From Gnetum montanum (lineage: Eukaryota; Streptophyta; Gnetopsida; Gnetales; Gnetaceae), in contig MNCI01005503.1 of NCBI GenBank assembly GCA_015680685.1, positions 160,309 through 181,712 of the forward strand: a DNA stretch of 21,404 bases. Reading direction: 5' to 3'. The notes under the pieces were generated by a model. The model made no database searches. It was given only the letters and a program-made list of their open reading frames with translations, and had not been told where the DNA came from. Position 1 is the stretch's first letter. Each line of letters starts with the position of its first letter. The position numbers and the translations under genes were made by a program. This document shows positions 1 through 10,355 of this stretch, piece by piece.

Positions 1-604
1 TTCCAAATGGCATTCCCAGAGCCTACGGACTTTTTGAATGTGGGATTATCAGGGCATTAAGGACACAAGATTGCTTTGGGGAGGACCCACTGGCATTCCT
101 ATTTGGTACATCAGTTAATTTTTTTCCCTTAAACATTTTCACAATCAACATTTATTTTGTTCATTACCATCTCTGACATCCATTTTATCGATGTTGATGT
201 TGTTTCTTTTTCTCCATCTTTCTTATTCCTTATCTTTTTCCATTCTCTTACTATCGGAGACTCACTCTTAGTCATGGGGATCTTGGTCCAATTTTTTTGA
301 CTTTCTCTTAACCCTACACATTGGGTAGTCACCAATGTTATATCTCCAAATCTGCATCAACCATATCACAACTTAGCCAATGGACCTTACACTGAAGAAA
401 GGTATCAACTACATTGTGATTCATTTATCCTTACTAATATAAGACTATGTTGTGTGTGCAGGTGGTAATTATACAAAAATGGATTGGATCTACAGGTGAA
501 ACTTGGAATGGATTGGCATTGGAGCAGTTATGCAAGGAACAAGATTGATGGCGCACTTATGGATGGACAATGAGAAGCGTAATCTTGGCTTCGGCAGTAG
601 CAAA

Positions 605-650
605 CTTCTTCTTCTTTTTTTTTCTCTCTCTCTTCTCTCTTCTCTCCCAG
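605..650 (+). repeat. Pyrimidine-rich tract (C/T run ending in CAG)
   Basis: About 46 bases of almost pure C and T end in CCCAG. The matching place in element 2 (about 11565-11600, opposite strand) is the purine-rich complement, so the tract belongs to the element family rather than being a private microsatellite. A pyrimidine run followed by CAG resembles a splice acceptor, but no downstream frame supports splicing. Confidence 0.6.
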
Positions 651-841
651 CTGCCAAATAAGGTTCAGTGTCAAATGTGTATAGTGTTCACTCTTTTTAT
701 CATGAACACTAGTTTTGTCATGTATTGTAATGATGATCTATTCACATGTCACCCCATTCACCATTAGTATCATTCAAGTCAATAATCCTATACCTTCCCA
801 ATATTTTGTAAGGAACTCGAGGATGAGTTTTCATTCAGTCA

Positions 842-849
842 TGGGGGTA
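842..849 (+). promoter_or_regulatory. Polypurine tract of element 1 (TGGGGGTA)
   Basis: A purine-rich motif, TGGGGGTA, directly abuts the TGATGAG start of the LTR. The same motif abuts the LTR of element 2 at 11353-11360 on the other strand. A polypurine tract primes plus-strand DNA synthesis in LTR retrotransposons and sits just before the 3' LTR, so it identifies 850-1675 as a 3' LTR. Confidence 0.75.
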
Positions 850-858
850 TGATGAGCT

Positions 859-930
859 GCAATATTGCGTATGTGATATCACGTACATGATATTGCGTCC
901 ACCCCTGCGATATTGTGTATGCGATATCAC
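859..930 (+). promoter_or_regulatory. Cluster of five GTGATATCAC-like palindromes in LTR1 U3
   Basis: Five 10-bp units with an (A/G)ATAT(T/C) core occur at 859-868 (GCAATATTGC, perfect palindrome), 873-882 (GTGATATCAC, perfect palindrome), 886-895, 907-916 and 921-930. Start-to-start spacings are 14, 13, 21 and 14 bp. The cluster lies immediately upstream of the TATA box and recurs in the other two LTRs, as expected of a promoter-proximal factor-binding array. The factor is unknown. Confidence 0.6.
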
Positions 931-946
931 AGCCCACCACAATGTC

Positions 947-954
947 TATAAATA
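947..954 (+). promoter_or_regulatory. TATA box of LTR1 (TATAAATA)
   Basis: TATAAATA followed by AGAGG is conserved at the same place in all three LTRs (947, 11234-11241 minus, 20261). This is the expected RNA polymerase II promoter; transcription should start some 25-35 bp downstream, defining the U3/R border. Confidence 0.75.
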
Positions 955-1675
955 AGAGGTAGTTTTCCCTATTTTAGCCATCTAGATTTAGACCCTTAGC
1001 CAAACTCTTACAATTTTACCATTCCAGAGTTAGAATAATTTCCATGTGCCCATAGTAGGAGGCTTAAAGTGAATGGATCTTTATTCAAGAAAACTGTACC
1101 TGAGCACACATTTGTGTATGGAAATAAAGATGAACTTTCTGATAAACCTTGTAGCATGTGAACTAAGCTAAATAGGAATTAATTATTGTTAAATATTTTA
1201 ATGCTTTCCTAGCTAATTAATCTCTCTCGACCCTTGGCTCTCCTAGTTAAGTGCACTCAGTATGACTGCTTCAAGCACATGTGTAACACTTGGTAACCCA
1301 GTAACGAAGAGTGTTTGGTAATCCCAGTAGCATTGCACTAGTTCAGGGTGTGTGCAACAAGTGGGAATAGATACTGGTGCTAGGACAATTAAAACTTAGT
1401 TAATGAATAGTTAATGAAAGTTAGTTAGTTAGTTCTCTTCACCCTTCCCTATTAGCATAAGGCATTAAAAAGATAAAAGATATAAAAATCAGATACCTCA
1501 AGCTTACTTAACCATACAACCATGACAATACAAGTAAGTTTTGGAAGATAGTGATTGATTAACCTTAAGTGTTCCATTAGGGCGTGTAAGCACTTAGTCC
1601 TTGGAGTTCGACCGGATCGCACATGAGATGCTCGTATTCGTATGGTTGAGTGTAGGGGTACCTTGCCACTCATCA

Positions 1676-2689
1676 CCTATCCTACAATGCATATACTTTT
1701 CATCTTTTCATGTCATATGTATGACTTGACCTTTAGGGGCTCCTTAGTAGGATTAATAAAATCAATCACTAATTATCTCTCCTTTCACTCTATTTGCTAC
1801 AATACGTTCAAGGTGAATACCTAACTCTTTGGGACCTTTCTCCTTTGATACGCATCTTAAGCCTAGTCCTTTTAGATTAAGGTAATCAACATGGTGAAAA
1901 TTCTATGTTAATGGGGAAATTCCATCTTTAAAATTAATGGATTCTCCCTAACTAGTTTTAATATTCACACTAAATTGGGGCAACCTATGTACTTCATGTA
2001 GAAAATTTTATTCTTAGTAAACCTTGAACAAATCAACCTAACCAAAGCCCAAGAATGAAAATATGTGCTTGCATGGTAAGGGATTTCATGTCATAGCTTC
2101 AATATGTAGGCAACTTTGGGTTGTAGGAAAGTTCTTGATAAATGAATTGTAAAACTAGTGTATTCCCACAAATCCAAAAAATATATTCCATTTCAATATT
2201 TTTAGAAATGTTCATTCACTATTTTCGGTACGTTATAAATTGTTTCCGTTGAGAGAAAATGCACGTGGCATGTTGACTATCCATAAAACTACTTTACAAT
2301 TAACAATCCATGAAGAATATGTTTTCTCATCACAGGGTGGCATTAAGTGTTGATAGGTGATGTTGGACCCCAAAAAGAAGTTCTATTGATATTAAAAGTG
2401 TAAAAATTACATTAACTTGAATAATTCATAGGGTTGAGGGGAAGGTGAAGCTGAGAGCACTGTGAATGAAACAGCCTTATAAATAAACAAGAATTAAAGG
2501 AGGAAACCTGAATTGGGGAACTATCAAAAATTCACAGATACTAACTCATTACAAGATAGAATGACATAGAATTAGATGAGGCAAAGAGCTCTCAATTAAG
2601 GATAGAGAGAGTTCCAATGGTGACTCCACACAATAGAAAGGGGAAGCTTCCTTACAGAGATTACTGATGATGATTGTTACTAGAACACA
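1676..2689. other. Unassigned AT-rich DNA flanking element 1
   Basis: No open frame of convincing length, no protein similarity I can recognise and no RNA gene. The DNA starts directly after the LTR1 terminus, so its left part is the old target site of element 1. It may contain the 3' untranslated tail of LINE-A (minus strand), but no clear poly(A) tail or target duplication could be placed. Confidence 0.5.
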
Positions 2690-4225
2690 CAGGACTTTTC
2701 CATGGATGCAAGAGATGAATCAACTAATGACTATCCTAATTGAACTTAGATGCTTGAGATGTGAGTTGGAAATGAATGAGGCAAAGGATCTACAAATTAT
2801 CCAACATAGTGAGCAAACATTTATTAGAATAATCTATCCTTTGAAATATAACATTGCATCTTCGCTTCCAAATATAATATAAAATAGTAGGCCTAATAAC
2901 TTTCCATAAAAACTTGAGATTAGAAAAAGTAATGTTCAAAAAGATGAATATGGCATCCTCTTAAGATAGCTTGTATGATGGAAAAAATATGGAAGCCCAC
3001 TCCCACACATGTTGAGCAAAGGGAAAATGCCAAAACACATGGACAAAGTCATCTTGTCCACCACAAAGAGGGAAATTGGGATTGGGAATCCCTAGATATT
3101 CTAAACATTTACAAATAGGTAGACCATGGTGGAGAAGACACCAAAGGAACTACTTAATTTTGGAGAGGGTCGAAAGTTTCCAAATATCTTGGAAGAGAGG
3201 GATCCAAAATGTTACTGACTCTTGTTTCTGCCAATACTTATTGCAATGTTGAATGACCTCAGATGGGTCATGCATAAGATGAAAGGGGACAAACGGCCTG
3301 TAGGGAAAGAGTTTAACCCCATTAAGCCATTAAAGGCCATGAAAAGGGCTTTGCACTGTAACATTAAGTTGCCAATGATCGTGAAGAAAGGAGTAAATTT
3401 GGACTAGGAAATGGTTCATTGTAGCCAACTCCCCATACAAATTGTTAAACTTGACACCCGAAATCCAATGACTAACCACCCTAAGACAATTCAAGGAGAT
3501 GACACCCTTCCAATACAATAAGGTAGCCACCTTAGCCTTTGTGATGGAAAGGGGAGCAAGAAACAGAGGTAACCACCATGGATACAATCTAGAGAGTATA
3601 GTAGGGGTTGATCCTGATGTTAGTCTAGTCTAGGTAACTATGTAGAATTTGCTAGGCCATCCAAATGCTTTTGAAAACATGAGATCCGAGAAGAATGATA
3701 GTGAGGGGAAAAAAGATCCAATTGACAAAATGTATGCCTTTCCAAAAGGGATTGTTTTTAGGAAATTCTTGATGAAGCCTTAATTGGAGGAGGGTCCCAA
3801 TATTATTTGATGCATCTAAATTTTGTACCAACCACTTTGCAACCAAGGTAATTCCCTGCTTATAGGAATTCAAAAGACCTAAGCCACCCTTATTCTTAGG
3901 GAGAGTAACAATATTCCAAGTGACTCGATGAAATCCTTTCTAAGAATCTTTGGAGGATCACATAAAGTCATGAAATAACCATTCTAACTTCTGGTAGGTA
4001 GCTTGGGAGGGGGCCCAACACAAAGAGTAATACACATGGGTTGATGCACATATGGACTTATATACAAGGTATTTACCCATAAGTGTGAGGGGTTTAGTCT
4101 TCCATTTGTCAAGTTTCTTTTGAATCTGATAAATAACCTACTCCCAAAGATTAGAGGTTGAACCTCTAAAATAGAAAGGGATTCCTAGAATCTTAACGAT
4201 GTCTTGATCTTGAAGACGCTTCTAG
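2690..4225 (-). pseudogene. LINE-A: C-terminal part of an L1-like LINE ORF2 (RT thumb to zf-RVT), decayed
   Basis: Read right to left on the minus strand, the translation gives the late part of a plant L1-type ORF2 protein. First comes the RT thumb and connection (KILGIPFYFRG, then LDKWKTKPLTLMGKYLVYKS at about 4190-4050). Next is PKNKGGLGLLNSYKQGITL at about 3900-3840, then the 3330-3587 stretch. It ends with a zf-RVT-like domain (FLWCLLHHGLP, NPNFPLCGG, HVFWHFPFAQHVWEWA at about 3150-2985) and an IWKRRCNVIF motif near 2860. ORF2 supplies endonuclease and reverse transcriptase for target-primed insertion. The RT palm and endonuclease are absent: the copy is 5'-truncated near 4225-4257, typical of LINEs. 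Several in-frame stops fall where tryptophan is expected, so it is dead. It shares orientation with LINE-B but is a different, better preserved family. Confidence 0.85.
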
Positions 4226-5206
4226 TTATAGTTGGTTACATGGTTGTAATTGCTATAAATAGAGGATTTATACAGTAATAATTTGCTATAAACATTTAAC
4301 TTATAACACATACTATATATAGCAATAATGAGCATACTATTTATGATATTAATGAGGTTTATTATGTCTCTTCAATAGATCTAATTTTTCCCCAACATAT
4401 TTAAAGTTTATCAAATGCATCTAATTTTTTCAGCTAAATTTAAGTTTCCTCCAATTAAATTGATTTCTCTAGAATTTCTCTATAGGAGATTATTCTAAAT
4501 TACCTCCAATTACTTCAACTCATATCAAAAGTTCTACTTCTTTCATTTATGTAGAATAGGTGACTAAAAATTTGAGACAACTTTTTCTAATGATGATAAT
4601 GTAATCAAGACATGATTTTTATTTTATTTTATTTTTTGATAATGTATAAGTCACTAGCAACAAATTATACATCACAATATGTATTTATGAAAATTTTAAA
4701 TTACCTACATTTTAATCAAATTTTCAATTCATAGTTGAATGATGTGTTGCAAAAACATAATATTCAAATCATTCATGATAGATATTATTTTCATTTCTCT
4801 CAACTTATTGATCTAGTAAATGTTTTGATGGTGTAGCATGCTCTAGATATAATATTTTTTATATATAAGCATGTAATTTTTATCATTTTTAAGTGAACTG
4901 CTAATTTTGATATCTAATCAAAAAATTATTCTAAATTTTTATGTTTTGTCTAGTTACTTAATCTTTTATTGATTTTGAAGAAAGAAAAATACAAAATTAT
5001 CCATCTAGTCTAGTGTTGTATAAAGAATCTATTTCTACAACATTTGATTCTTGTAGATATTTTTTTTTATTTTCTATTAAAATCAATCTTCTTAAGGATA
5101 AAAAGGAATTAGTATGCACATATTTACTTATTTTAAAACATCCACAAATGTTTAAAATTTTCTATTCCATATTTTCAAAACTTTGGCCAAGCAAGTGTAG
5201 AAATTA
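4226..5206. other. Very AT-rich spacer between two LINE remnants
   Basis: Long A and T runs (for example around 4610-4640 and 4850-4875) and no recognisable coding, RNA gene or terminal repeat. The open frame at 5013-5207 on the plus strand is composed of AT-rich codons and has no motif. Part of it could be the rotted 3' half of LINE-B, whose RT similarity stops near 5207, but I cannot show this. Confidence 0.45.
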
Positions 5207-6790
5207 AAATAGCACATCAAAGGACAACCAACCTAAATCTTGTCTACCTCAAAACAAATCTCCCAAGCCAACTTAGTAGCAAAAATTCAAGCTTGCCTTC
5301 AAAAATCAAAAATCCCATAATCACCTAGATAGCCTCTTTATTGCAAGTAGTTAAATGAAATTGATGATGCTCCTCCTCACTGAACCAAAAATAATTCTTA
5401 ATAATTTGAGTAACTTATAATCTAAATTGGGCTAGGGGATTAAAAACCAATGTACTATAAATGAAAATGCTTGAGATGATAGATTTTGCAAATGTCATCT
5501 TACCTATGAAAGACAAAAACATACCTTTCCAAAAAAAAATTTATTCTACATCTTTCCCAATGCTCCCTCTTAACTATTAGTTGATTTTCATCTCTACAAT
5601 AAAAGATACCCTAGATAGGTAGCTAGAAGTTAGCCAACAGTTCATCCAAAAATATGTCTAAAATGGTTAAACCTTTCTATCGAGCAACCCACATGAAAAA
5701 GCTCTATCTTATTCCAATTATCTTCAAGACATGTTGACTAACAAAATCCATCCAATGTCTACATCACCTTTTTGGCCTAGGGACATATTCTAGAAAAAAA
5801 TCATGTTACATACATAATAAAGAATATGAAGGGTCTAGGGAAATGAGGATGTAATATTCAACTTTTTGATCCATTTGCAAATTTTTATTGGCAAAAATAG
5901 CAAAGAAATATGGTGATAATCAAAGGTCCCATCTTGGGTAAAATTATTGAGATATCTATTCATTCAGAGAATCTTGAAATCTTACTATACAAAGCATAAA
6001 CATGATCATCTCTCATAACCTTATACAAAACCCCACCTCCTTTAGGATGAAAATTAAAGCATCCTAGTCCACCTCATTATATGCTTTTGATAAATCAAGT
6101 TTGAAAAAGAAAATATGTTGTTTCTAAATGTAAGCTAAATGCAAAACCTTATTTGCTACAAGAACACTATCAATAATGTTTCTTCTAAGAATAAATCTTG
6201 ATTGATCCAACTCAATGTTATTGAGTGGCAAGAGCTTCAAGTCATTCACCAAAAGCTTGGAAATATTTTTATGAAAACTATTGTAAAGACTAATAGGCAT
6301 GCAATCCCTTGAGGATTATACCTCCTTGTCCAATAAAAAAATGAAGGTATTATTTTAGGATTTGAAAAAAATATCATACTTGAATCCTACTCAAAAAAGA
6401 CCCTAAAATTTTCTTCCATTGACATCCCAATAAGCTTTTATGCATTTAAAGTTCCAACCACCTAGCCCAGGCATCTTGTGATTTGGCATCTCAACCACTA
6501 AGGAATAAATCTACTCTCATTAACTCTTCTCTATAAAAATTCATTATCAATAGGGAAAACAAGTAGTAGATCATATTTTCCCCTTATACAAGTTACAAAA
6601 ACAAGCAATTGCAACTTGGTGATCCCCTTAGGAATCTAGAAAGAGATTTATCAGAAACCTCTTTTGATTTCTCCTATTTGCAATCATATGGAAGAAAGAA
6701 AAATTTTATCCTTCTTCATTTAGCCACCTCTCCTTGGAATGATCTTTTTTAGTAAACCTACTTCTCATGAACCAATGTTCTCACCAATTT
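5207..6790 (-). pseudogene. LINE-B: L1-like ORF2 reverse transcriptase region, decayed
   Basis: Minus-strand translation in shifting frames gives the L1-type RT in the right order. SFFHMIANRRNQKRF (about 6700-6640) is the block before the RT. MPISLYNSFHKNISKLLVND (about 6300-6240) matches the RPISL...K block. SRFILRRNIIDSVLVANKVL (about 6210-6150) matches the GF..GR..LD..L..NE block. FFKLDLSKAYNEVD (about 6110-6070) is the RT palm motif carrying the first catalytic aspartate. FLSFIGKMTFAKSIISSIFI (about 5520-5460) is the thumb. I could not find the F.DD motif with confidence between 5950 and 5600. Stops and frameshifts are numerous; no function is expected. Confidence 0.8.
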
Positions 6791-7690
6791 CTATGTTGTA
6801 ACTAAATCTTATATAATTTAAAATCACTCCAATAATAAATCTATCTATTCCTAAATCTGGCCAACTTTGTCCAAACATCTTGTGTTATTGAAAGTCATGT
6901 TTACTTCCATTTTTGAAAGAAAAATCATTGAAATATCACAAGCTTCTTTAACATCCATGAGATTCAAGACTAACATCCTTCATGTCCTAAATCTACGCCA
7001 ACTTAGTCTAAAAGCATTCTTAAGAAAGCTAGGCATTCTCAAATTTAAAAGCTAATTAATGAGAAATCCTATTTTCCTATTAATAGAGAATGGATTTGTG
7101 ATTTGGAAAAACCTATGGAAAGGTGTTACCAACTAGGTCATAAGCAATCCAACATGACCTAGGGAAAAATAACCAATCAATATAGGAGATTATCCACTTT
7201 TTCTCTATTGTTGATTACTTCTAGGTGAAACAACAGTGGAAAATCCTTAGCTTCACAAAATTTTCAATATGCACCATGTTGTTGAAGAAAAAACCTCCAC
7301 ATTCTATGTCAATGAATTGGACCTTCCCTCCCACCATTGTGAAATTTCAATATTCACTGATAATCCAATCCTTCTCAGCTCCAAGCAACAATACCCTTCT
7401 TTTAAACTCCTATCTCTATGAGTTAAAAATAAGATCATAGATATTCAAAATCTCTAATCCTTCTCTTTTGATACCAACCATATTAGGATAAAAATTCTAC
7501 TCTAAAAATTTAAATTATTTTACTAAATATAGATGAATTTTCTATTAGAATCTCCAATTGGAACTTCAAAACTTGTCTAGCTAAGCTAGCAATCTTATAG
7601 AAAAATTTGCAGTTTTATCTCTAAAAAAAGAGTAACATCCACAATATTTTCTTAAAGACCAACATAATTTCAAGATAAAATAATCATGTT
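6791..7690 (-). pseudogene. LINE-B: probable endonuclease domain remnant (start of ORF2)
   Basis: At about 7687-7640 the minus strand reads MIILS, a stop where W is expected, then NYVGL. This is the usual opening of plant L1 ORF2 apurinic/apyrimidinic-type endonucleases. At about 7060-6960 a segment including LRMPSFLKNAF resembles the region after the endonuclease core. The catalytic motifs (GDFN, SDH) are not cleanly visible; a possible decayed WI..(D)FNF lies near 7360-7330. Position, order and strand fit the RT downstream. The call rests mainly on the opening motif and context. Confidence 0.45.
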
Positions 7691-8660
7691 ATTCAAAGCA
7701 CATCAGTGATGTTATTTCTTATCATACCTTGTTTTGCTCCTGAATTTAGTACCTTCATCGAAGCTACCTTTTTGTTTTTTACCAAGATTATCCTTGAATA
7801 AAAATACCTAGCATTTCTTACCATGCATTATCAATATCGCTAACAATTTTCTTTTCTATATATTCCATACCTAATGCTAGGACCAACCTAGCCCTTTTCC
7901 TTATGGATCACCCAAAAGCAAGAGTTTTTGGCCCTTACTATTTGAGTGTACCTAAAAGATAAATGAACTATAGTGTTATTACTTTTGTTGAACTTTTTGT
8001 GCTTCTTCATCACCTTTCTTTGCATCTACTTATGTTTGCATTTCTACCCTCCTATAATACCTAAGTTCTGCTTTTTTCAAGTGACCAACTATCAATCCTC
8101 TAGCCTTGGCTTTTTCCTTATGATCCCCTACAACCTACTAAAAGAAGATCACATACTTGACCTCTAACCTCAATGTGTCAATTAACCCTTCTAATACTAA
8201 AGCAATAACCTACAAAGATTGGTCCAACCCCTATTTTCTATCATTGTTACTTTGCTTATCCACAAGGGACCCTTTCAGTAGCTCCCACATTCACGCTAAT
8301 CTTTAGCTGGAGTGAAACTTGTTCCTTTTTCCTATCCTACATGCATGTTTCACAAGCGTTAGATTGAGATACGCCCACACTCAATAGAGATCATAAAAAA
8401 ATTTACAAAATTATCATAAAATATCAATTGAAAAAAGCACTCACAAGACCCTTGTAAGATAACCTACGAAAAGACCTATGTATTTTCTTACATTTAAATA
8501 TAAATCCATGCCACTGCACCAAGGATCCTAGAAGATTTATATGGATCAATCATCATAATTTTCCTAAATATGTCAATGATTTTTCACAAAACCCCCTTCA
8601 ACCAAGATTTAATTGAAAATCCAAGGAGATGCATCCATACAACTAACTACGTTTAAATCT
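7691..8660 (-). pseudogene. LINE-B: possible ORF1 (DUF4283-like) remnant
   Basis: Around 8640-8490 on the minus strand a frame with one stop reads WMHLLGFSIKSWLKGVL, then KIIDIFRKIMMIDPYKSSR. The spacing recalls the DUF4283 domain of plant LINE ORF1 proteins (W.R..GLP...W....F..IG...G....D). ORF1 binds the element RNA. It lies upstream of ORF2 as expected. No zinc knuckle was seen between here and 7690. This is a weak, pattern-level match to a heavily decayed sequence; the 5' end of LINE-B is not defined. Confidence 0.3.
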
Positions 8661-9851
8661 TTTTATTAATCTCATTTTGTAATGACATATGGCTAAGAAT
8701 CCATTTTTTAACCTACATGATGAGCAAACCAATCCTCCAAGCCACTACTAACTCCACTACCTTCATATCTTTCTTCTCCACAAAAATCAATAGCATACAT
8801 TCCTCCACATAGAATTAACCTATACTAGAACCCCTGACTAGGCCTTAACAATACATGTCTACAACTCTTTAAGAATAAGAGCCCTACCATTAAAGCTACT
8901 AGAAAACATTCATTAAAAACATTGTTGCTATACCTCAAGCACCCTTTCCAGGATAAAAATTTCTCATGTGTATAGTCCCAACCCTCCTCTTGGTTCTACT
9001 TGAACCATGATTTTTCTTAAAACATATCTATAAATGAAATAAGGTTCAAGACCAAACCACTACCAACACACACACTAATCACTACATTATCTAATCTTCC
9101 CTCTAAGCATCCTAAAACTATAGACAAACTATCATCTTAATTCTACTCATGCTCATCTACTACTTCATCAAAATTCATCTACATCCCTAAGCTACCTCCT
9201 CATGAATCTTTCATCATTATTGTAATTTTTATTATTATAAAAAATATTTTTTTAATATATATACTTTTCTACTCAAGAAAAAATATGTTAAAGAAAAGAA
9301 AAAAACATGTGGAAGCTAAGCGTATTTAAAATATTAATTTGAACTAAATAAATGAAAATTCTAGAGATTATCAATAATAAAAATGATCGAAAAATAATAA
9401 AAAATTAAACAAAAAAAGTTTCTTAACTACTTTAAATTTTACTATAAGAATTATTAATCAATCTAACCAAATAGCATGTAAGAAAACTTTTTCTATGTAA
9501 AATGGTTAGTATCTACCCACAAATGATTTTTTTTTGTTGATAAGCTAACTTTGACAAATGAAAAAAAGATTTGATAGAAGATATGTCATAAAAAAATTTG
9601 AAAAATGCCAAAAATATTTAATAAGTGAAACATATACCGATCTACATCTACTATGTATCTAATGCATAGTAAAACACCTCAAGGAAAATTCATGTTACAA
9701 ATAAAAGTCCATAGCCAAGATTTCTATTTTAATTTGATGGAGATTTGAAGGTAGAAAAAATTACCTTGTTTTTCCTCAAAAAATCCTATCTTGTGGCCTT
9801 ATATTGGTAAATCTTTAAGCAATTTTTCAATATGAAAAATGAGATTTACAG
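8661..9851. other. AT-rich unassigned DNA
   Basis: I see no gene, RNA or terminal repeat. The stretch 9220-9640 is extremely A/T-rich with poly(A) and poly(T) runs. It may be the 5' part of LINE-B or older repeat DNA beyond recognition. Confidence 0.45.
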
Positions 9852-10019
9852 TCCACATGCTGCAAATTCCATTTATTCTAGTTTATGAGGGATAAAAATT
9901 CTCCACACACTGTAAATTTCATGTATGAAAGCTTGTGGTTGTTAAAAATGCTCCACAAGCTACAAATTCCATTTATGCCAAATTTTGGGGTTTAAAAATA
10001 CTTCACAAGCTACCAAAAT
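9852..10019 (+). repeat. 50-bp tandem repeat, about 3.4 copies
   Basis: Units start at 9852, 9902, 9952 and 10002, exactly 50 bp apart. Each begins TCCACA(T/C/A)(G/A)C (TTCACAAGC in the last) and continues ...AAATT(C/T)CAT...TATG..., ending in (T/A)AAAAAT. Copies are clearly diverged from one another but phase is kept. The last unit is partial and runs into the next array. Confidence 0.8.
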
Positions 10020-10039
10020 TGACCTCATCATCTCACACA

Positions 10040-10275
10040 CTACACATTTCCACTCCACATGCTATGGCAATGTGTAAGGTAGCATTTAGGATTTGGGCTT
10101 TAATTTCATATGCTGCACATTCCAACTCCATATGCTATGGAAATGTGTGAGGTAGTGTGTGGGATGTGGGCTTTAATTTCATAGGTTTCACATTTCATAT
10201 GTTATACATCTTAGTCCCACACATTATGGTAGTGTGCGAGGTAAAATGTGACACTTGGATTTTAAACTCACACAC
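10040..10275 (+). repeat. Second tandem repeat, units of about 73 and 89 bp
   Basis: A CACA...TATGG...(A/T)GTGTG(A/C)GAGG-like core recurs with its TATGG at about 10063, 10136 and 10225, so spacings are about 73 and 89 bp. The first two units also share GGGCTTTAATTTCATA. Each core is partly self-complementary (CACATG...ATGTG), so it could fold. It directly follows the 50-bp array and shares the CACA(C/A)(A/G)C(T)(A/G)C word with it, suggesting a common origin. Confidence 0.65.
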
Positions 10276-10347
10276 TACACTTTGGACCAGGAACAACTTG
10301 TAATGCTCAAAAATTATAATGGATGCCATCATAATAAATATACAACC

Positions 10348-10355
10348 TATAAATA
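10348..10355 (+). promoter_or_regulatory. Candidate TATA box (TATAAATA) downstream of the tandem arrays
   Basis: TATAAATACC stands about 75 bp after the second repeat array and about 160 bp before the outer end of element 2. Repeats followed by a TATA box is the layout of a retrotransposon U3, so this may be the promoter of an older LTR (plus strand) cut by element 2. In AT-rich DNA the motif alone is weak evidence. Confidence 0.35.

Larger units (their letters stand above)
1..849 (+). mobile_element. Element 1: 3' internal (untranslated) region of a Ty3/gypsy retrotransposon
   Basis: This stretch lies directly upstream of the LTR at 850-1675. It is homologous, in reverse complement, to the DNA next to the minus-strand LTR of element 2 (about 11353-12220). 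Shared landmarks are the start (1-110 against about 12120-12220), the pyrimidine-rich run, and the block at about 770-849 that ends in the polypurine tract. In element 2 this segment lies between the integrase end and the 3' LTR, so I read it as the non-coding 3' tail of element 1, whose pol would lie left of the window. Only short open frames are present (for example 570-767) and none resembles a known protein. Some gypsy lineages carry an env-like frame here; I see no sign of one. Confidence 0.8.
850..1675 (+). mobile_element. LTR1: 3' LTR of element 1, 826 bp
   Basis: The repeat begins TGATGAGCTG and ends CCACTCATCA, so its termini are inverted (TGATGAG / CTCATCA) with the standard TG...CA ends. 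It is homologous throughout to the minus-strand copy at 10515-11352 and the plus-strand copy at 20176-21183. It contains a palindrome cluster (859-930), a TATA box (947-954), a conserved block around 1040-1100, an AATAAA at about 1123 and a conserved U5 end. A polypurine tract on its left and no primer-binding site on its right mark it as the 3' LTR. The bases after it (CCTAT) begin flanking DNA; the matching target duplication would lie outside the window. Confidence 0.9.

Noticed and set aside
570-767. Plus-strand 65-codon frame with a hydrophobic start
   Set aside because: The hydrophobic Phe/Ser/Leu run is only the translation of the C/T tract at 605-650. The frame is not kept in the homologous copy in element 2.
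1452-1676. Minus-strand 74-codon frame in LTR1
   Set aside because: Lies inside the LTR U5 region and has no protein-like motif; LTR ends do not code here.
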